NCBI GenBank assembly: GCA_026389655.1
Contig: JAPLHL010000310.1
Span: forward strand, 1-8,374
Source: Chloroflexota bacterium
Lineage (GTDB): Bacteria; Chloroflexota; Dehalococcoidia; GIF9; UBA5629
Direction: 5' to 3'
DNA length: 8,374 nucleotides
Made by a program: the position numbers and the translations under genes. The notes beneath the pieces were generated by a model. It was not told the origin of the DNA. It worked only from the letters and a program-made list of their open reading frames with translations, and did no database searches. This document shows, one piece after another, positions 6,170 through 8,374 of the stretch (position 1 is its first letter; each line of letters begins with the position of its first letter).

Positions 6170-6198
6170 TTTCCGCCGGACAATGATGTTATTATAAT
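6170..6198 (+). promoter_or_regulatory. Possible divergent promoter for the DUF6125 gene
   Basis: A perfect TATAAT (6193-6198) is read on the + strand from the same palindrome used by the dut promoter. The matching -35 position 17 bases upstream holds TTTCCG (6170-6175), only three of six consensus bases, so this promoter would be weak or activator dependent. Confidence 0.27.
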
Positions 6199-6219
6199 AC
6201 GTATTGTTGCCAAAGTCAG
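6191..6219 (-). promoter_or_regulatory. Promoter for the dut - repeat protein - aldC operon
   Basis: On the minus strand CTGACT (6219-6214, four of six) and a perfect TATAAT (6196-6191) are 17 bases apart. Transcription would start near 6184, about 24 bases before the dut ATG. The -10 lies in the palindrome ATTATAAT (6191-6198), shared with the possible divergent promoter. Confidence 0.5.
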
Positions 6220-6236
6220 GTTGATTGTTGAGTATC

Positions 6237-6243
6237 AAAGGAG
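6237..6243 (+). promoter_or_regulatory. Ribosome binding site deciding the DUF6125 start
   Basis: AAAGGAG lies seven bases before the ATG at 6251 but only one base before the in-frame ATG at 6245, so 6251 is the better start. Confidence 0.7.
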
Positions 6244-6250
6244 AATGTAT

Positions 6251-7072
6251 ATGCGCAGGCAAGAGGAGCTAAACAGTCTGAGCAATGCCGAGCTGGGAAA
6301 GATTGCCATAGATTTTCTCAGGCGTAGCGCCCTTCACTATGGTCTCTGGTTCAATGAAGTGCAACATCAGCTCGGGCTGGAGGAGGCGCTGGCAACTGAA
6401 GCTGCGGTGTTCGAGAAGTACTATTCCATTGTGTTGAAACGCCTGTCCGGTGTGCTCGGTTTCGAGATGGAGGATGGACTTCCGGGCGCCCTTGCCAGAA
6501 TGCCCAGAGAAAAACTCATAGACTTGATTGATGCAGTTTCGATTAACTGGCTGGCAGGAGACGGACTTTGGTTCCAGACGGTGGAGCAGCGGCAGGAGAT
6601 GTATACGGCCAAGAGGTGCAACGACACCTGCTGGGCCAGGTTTTCCCCCATAGAGGCAACAAGAATAAAAGATTTACTGCACCTGCCCGAATCGGGCGGC
6701 CTGGATGCCCTGGAGACTGCTCTAAGCTACAGGCTTTATTCCCGTATAAACGTGCAGGCCACGGAGAGGCAAAATAGTAATCTTATTTTCCGGATGGTGG
6801 AGTGCAGGGTGCAGGAAGCCCGTAAACGTAAGGGACTTGACGATTATCCCTGCAAGTCGGCAGGTTTAGTTGAATATTCAAGCTTTGCCAGGGCAATTGC
6901 GCCTGGAAATTTTATATCGCATGAGCGGAAAACAGGTTATTGTGGTTGGGAGCGGGGCAGCGGGCATGATGGCCGCCGGGCGCGCCGCCGAGATGGGAGC
7001 AGAGGTGATTCTGCTCGAAAAAATGGAGCGGGAAGGCAAGAAGGTCCTTATCAGCGGCAATACTCGCTGTAA
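6251..7072 (+). CDS. DUF6125 family protein with a frame-shifted 3' end
   Basis: The first 216 residues form a typical DUF6125 protein, a cytosolic family of unknown function. Two related blocks are visible, HYGLWFNEVQHQLGLEEAL (29-47) and GDGLWFQTVEQ (103-113), so the protein contains an internal duplication. Next come KRCNDTCWARFSPIEATRI (121-139), YRLYSRINVQ (160-169), FRMVECRVQEARKRKGL (180-196), DYPCKSAGLVEYSSFARAI (198-216). Family members, as I recall them, then have a second cysteine cluster and finish with a CAW-x-F segment about 20 residues later. Here the frame instead reads 57 unrelated arginine-rich residues, running 152 bases into the flavoprotein gene. The expected ending CAWKFYIA plus stop lies at 6898-6924 in another frame. 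The gene therefore seems to have lost roughly 60 bases near 6896-6900 and been shifted. The product may be non-functional, or the deletion could be an assembly error. The cysteines C123, C127, C185 and C201 remain. Confidence 0.75.
   Translation: MRRQEELNSLSNAELGKIAIDFLRRSALHYGLWFNEVQHQLGLEEALATEAAVFEKYYSIVLKRLSGVLGFEMEDGLPGALARMPREKLIDLIDAVSINWLAGDGLWFQTVEQRQEMYTAKRCNDTCWARFSPIEATRIKDLLHLPESGGLDALETALSYRLYSRINVQATERQNSNLIFRMVECRVQEARKRKGLDDYPCKSAGLVEYSSFARAIAPGNFISHERKTGYCGWERGSGHDGRRARRRDGSRGDSARKNGAGRQEGPYQRQYSL
6898..6924 (+). other. Displaced C-terminal codons of the DUF6125 gene
   Basis: In the third frame these bases read CAWKFYIA and then TGA. The CAW-x-F core is the usual ending of DUF6125 proteins. 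The TGA at 6922-6924 overlaps the flavoprotein ATG at 6921-6923 as ATGA, a common arrangement for coupled genes. Both facts suggest that this is the original end of the gene, now out of frame with its body. Confidence 0.65.
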
Positions 7073-8240
7073 CCTGACCAACTCACGCAGCCTCGATGAT
7101 TTTATCCTCATGTATGGGAAAAATGGCAGGTTCCTGCATTCTGCATTTCGCCATTTTTTCAGCGCCGACCTGATCGAGCTCTTAGGCAAACATGGGATAC
7201 GGACATCAGCAGAACAGGATGGACGCGTATTCCCGGCATCTGGAAAGTCCGACGATGTAGTAAATGCGTTGACTTCTTATATGAGAGAAAATGGGGTTAT
7301 AACCATTACTCGCTCCCCTGTACTGAATATTGAGCTGGCCGGCCAGGGAATGATGGCCGTATATACTCAGGATCGGACTTTCCGCACCGGTGCCGTCGTC
7401 ATGGCTACCGGAGGAGCTTCCTACCCCCAGACAGGATCAAACGGCGAGGGATACCGTATGGCTGAGCGTCTCGGACATACAATAGTAAAATTGAGGCCGT
7501 CACTGGTCCCGCTTGAAGTGCGGGAAAAAGACCAGGTGAGAAATCTTCAGGGTATCAGCCTTAAAGATATCAGAATTACCTCGTTCGCTTGCAGCGCAGA
7601 CGATATAAGGCCACATCTCGTTCCCCCGGTAGATACAGGTAGGGGCATACATGGGAAGAGAGCAAGAACGCCCGTGATTGAAAGCCGCACCGGCGCTCTC
7701 GTGTTTACACACTATGGAATCAGTGGACCAGCTATATTGCTGATGAGCCTGGCGGTTGCTGATGCCATGGAAAAAGGCCCTGTCAGCCTGACCATCGACA
7801 TGGTACCCGGTAAAGACCACAGGCAACTTAAAGAGGAATTGCGGGATGAGTTTAGCAGGCATGGCACCAGGTACTGTCACACTATCCTGGAAAACATGGT
7901 ACCTTCACGAGTTGCCGCTTCACTGCTGAAAGCAGCAGGGACTGCAGCGGACAAAACTGCCAACCAGGTTACCGCAGTGGAACGCGAAAACATCGTAAGC
8001 CGCTTGAAAGACTTCAAGTTCAATGTCAGCCGCACCCGTCCTCTTGCAGAGGCCATGGTGACAGCCGGTGGTGTACGCATTGAAGAGGTGAACCCCAGGA
8101 CGATGGAATCGAAGCTGATCAACGGTCTTTATTTGTGCGGCGAGCTTCTGGATATAGACGCTGATACCGGCGGATTTAACCTGCAGGCCGCTTTCTCAAC
8201 GGGTTACCTGGCAGGAGAATCAGCCGCACGATCAAAATGA
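6921..8240 (+). CDS. BaiN/HI0933-type FAD-dependent oxidoreductase
   Basis: This 439-residue flavoprotein starts at the ATG at 6921, which places the Rossmann motif GSGAAG at residues 10-15, followed by the ribose-binding acidic residue E33 in LLEKM. The family block GKKVLISGNTRCNLTN covers 39-54. Further marks are ATGGASYPQTGSNGEGY mid-protein, FTHYGISGPAIL, and the C-terminal FAD-binding stretch LYLCGELLDIDADTGGFNLQ. Length and motif order are normal for the HI0933/YhiN/BaiN family. Few members have been characterised: BaiN of Clostridium acts in bile acid dehydroxylation, but most substrates are unknown and I assign none. The frame stays open back to a TTG at 6870, but that extension overlaps the DUF6125 gene and adds nothing family-like. 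No good ribosome binding site precedes 6921, which fits translational coupling through the ATGA overlap. The 3' end overlaps maf by 37 bases on the opposite strand. Confidence 0.93.
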   Translation: MSGKQVIVVGSGAAGMMAAGRAAEMGAEVILLEKMEREGKKVLISGNTRCNLTNSRSLDDFILMYGKNGRFLHSAFRHFFSADLIELLGKHGIRTSAEQDGRVFPASGKSDDVVNALTSYMRENGVITITRSPVLNIELAGQGMMAVYTQDRTFRTGAVVMATGGASYPQTGSNGEGYRMAERLGHTIVKLRPSLVPLEVREKDQVRNLQGISLKDIRITSFACSADDIRPHLVPPVDTGRGIHGKRARTPVIESRTGALVFTHYGISGPAILLMSLAVADAMEKGPVSLTIDMVPGKDHRQLKEELRDEFSRHGTRYCHTILENMVPSRVAASLLKAAGTAADKTANQVTAVERENIVSRLKDFKFNVSRTRPLAEAMVTAGGVRIEEVNPRTMESKLINGLYLCGELLDIDADTGGFNLQAAFSTGYLAGESAARSK

Positions 8241-8374
8241 GAGCTATTTGGCAGATCAATCCCGAACTTCTTCAGCTCATTTGCTAATGCACGGACTGGC
8301 AGGCCGATCACGTTGTAGTAATCGCCTTCGATTTTATCCACCAGGGCCGCTCCCTTCCCCTGGATAGCATAGGC
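8204..8374 (-). CDS. maf: Maf-family nucleotide pyrophosphatase, C-terminal part
   Basis: The 56 residues present before the stop contain the closing Maf signature: AYAIQGKGAALVDKIEGDYY, then NVIGLPVRAL. Maf/YhdE proteins hydrolyse nucleoside triphosphates such as dTTP and UTP, and modified bases, to monophosphates, and influence septum formation when overproduced. The gene enters from beyond the right edge, so its N-terminal motif and catalytic aspartate region are not visible. Its last 12 codons and stop are antisense to the end of the flavoprotein gene, and the final residues (NSSHFDRAADSPAR) look like a non-conserved extension created by that overlap. Confidence 0.93.
   Translation of the reverse strand, partial: AYAIQGKGAALVDKIEGDYYNVIGLPVRALANELKKFGIDLPNSSHFDRAADSPAR

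Noticed and set aside
6870..6920. TTG at 6870 as the flavoprotein start
   Set aside because: The extra 17 residues precede the FAD motif without matching the family, and they overlap DUF6125 coding sequence. The ATG at 6921 gives the usual short N-terminus.
1..8374. Defence system, prophage, insertion sequence or CRISPR signals
   Set aside because: No transposase, integrase, nuclease, toxin-antitoxin pair, repeat array or tRNA-like attachment site was found; the genes look like ordinary chromosome.

Overview
The window looks like a stretch of chromosome from an uncultured Chloroflexota bacterium, most likely of the Dehalococcoidia. That placement rests on gene content (a DUF2344/TIGR03936 protein, a DUF6941 protein, a DUF6125 protein, an archaeal-type dUTPase and an HI0933-type flavoprotein), moderate GC, and short genes in small operons. 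It is inference from family knowledge, not from a marker gene. I see no mobile element, CRISPR array, tRNA or rRNA.

Layout. Positions 1-63 may be the last 20 codons of an unknown + strand gene. On the minus strand, read from right to left, corC (2037-760) overlaps the DUF2344 gene (779-138) by 20 bases and has a good promoter at 2098-2070. A DUF6941 gene (2170-2577, +) meets a small four-cysteine gene (2761-2579, -) tail to tail with one base between them. That small gene diverges from a hydrolase-like gene (2851-3510, +); the two promoters overlap between about 2770 and 2820. A three-gene minus-strand operon follows: dut (6160-5636), a lipoprotein-like protein of three tandem beta-rich repeats (5608-4454), and an exported acetolactate decarboxylase (4435-3641). 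Gaps are 27 and 18 bases. On the + strand a DUF6125 gene (from 6251) runs into a BaiN/HI0933 flavoprotein gene (6921-8240), whose 3' end overlaps the 3' end of a partial maf gene (8374-8204, -) by 37 bases.

How the genes relate. dut and maf both belong to families that sanitise nucleotide pools. The aldC operon pairs two exported products with a cytosolic dUTPase, so at least part of it works outside the membrane, where acetolactate would be turned into acetoin. The DUF6125 and flavoprotein genes were probably translationally coupled by an ATGA overlap.

Most notable point: the 3' end of the DUF6125 gene appears broken by a short frame-shifting deletion. The expected C-terminal CAW-x-F segment is still there, but in another frame, and its stop codon overlaps the flavoprotein ATG. 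The open frame instead runs 152 bases into the flavoprotein gene and encodes an arginine-rich tail. Other points of interest are the fully conserved active site in a lipoprotein-type acetolactate decarboxylase, paired loss of both cysteines in one of three tandem repeats, and a possibly leaderless small zinc-finger-like gene.
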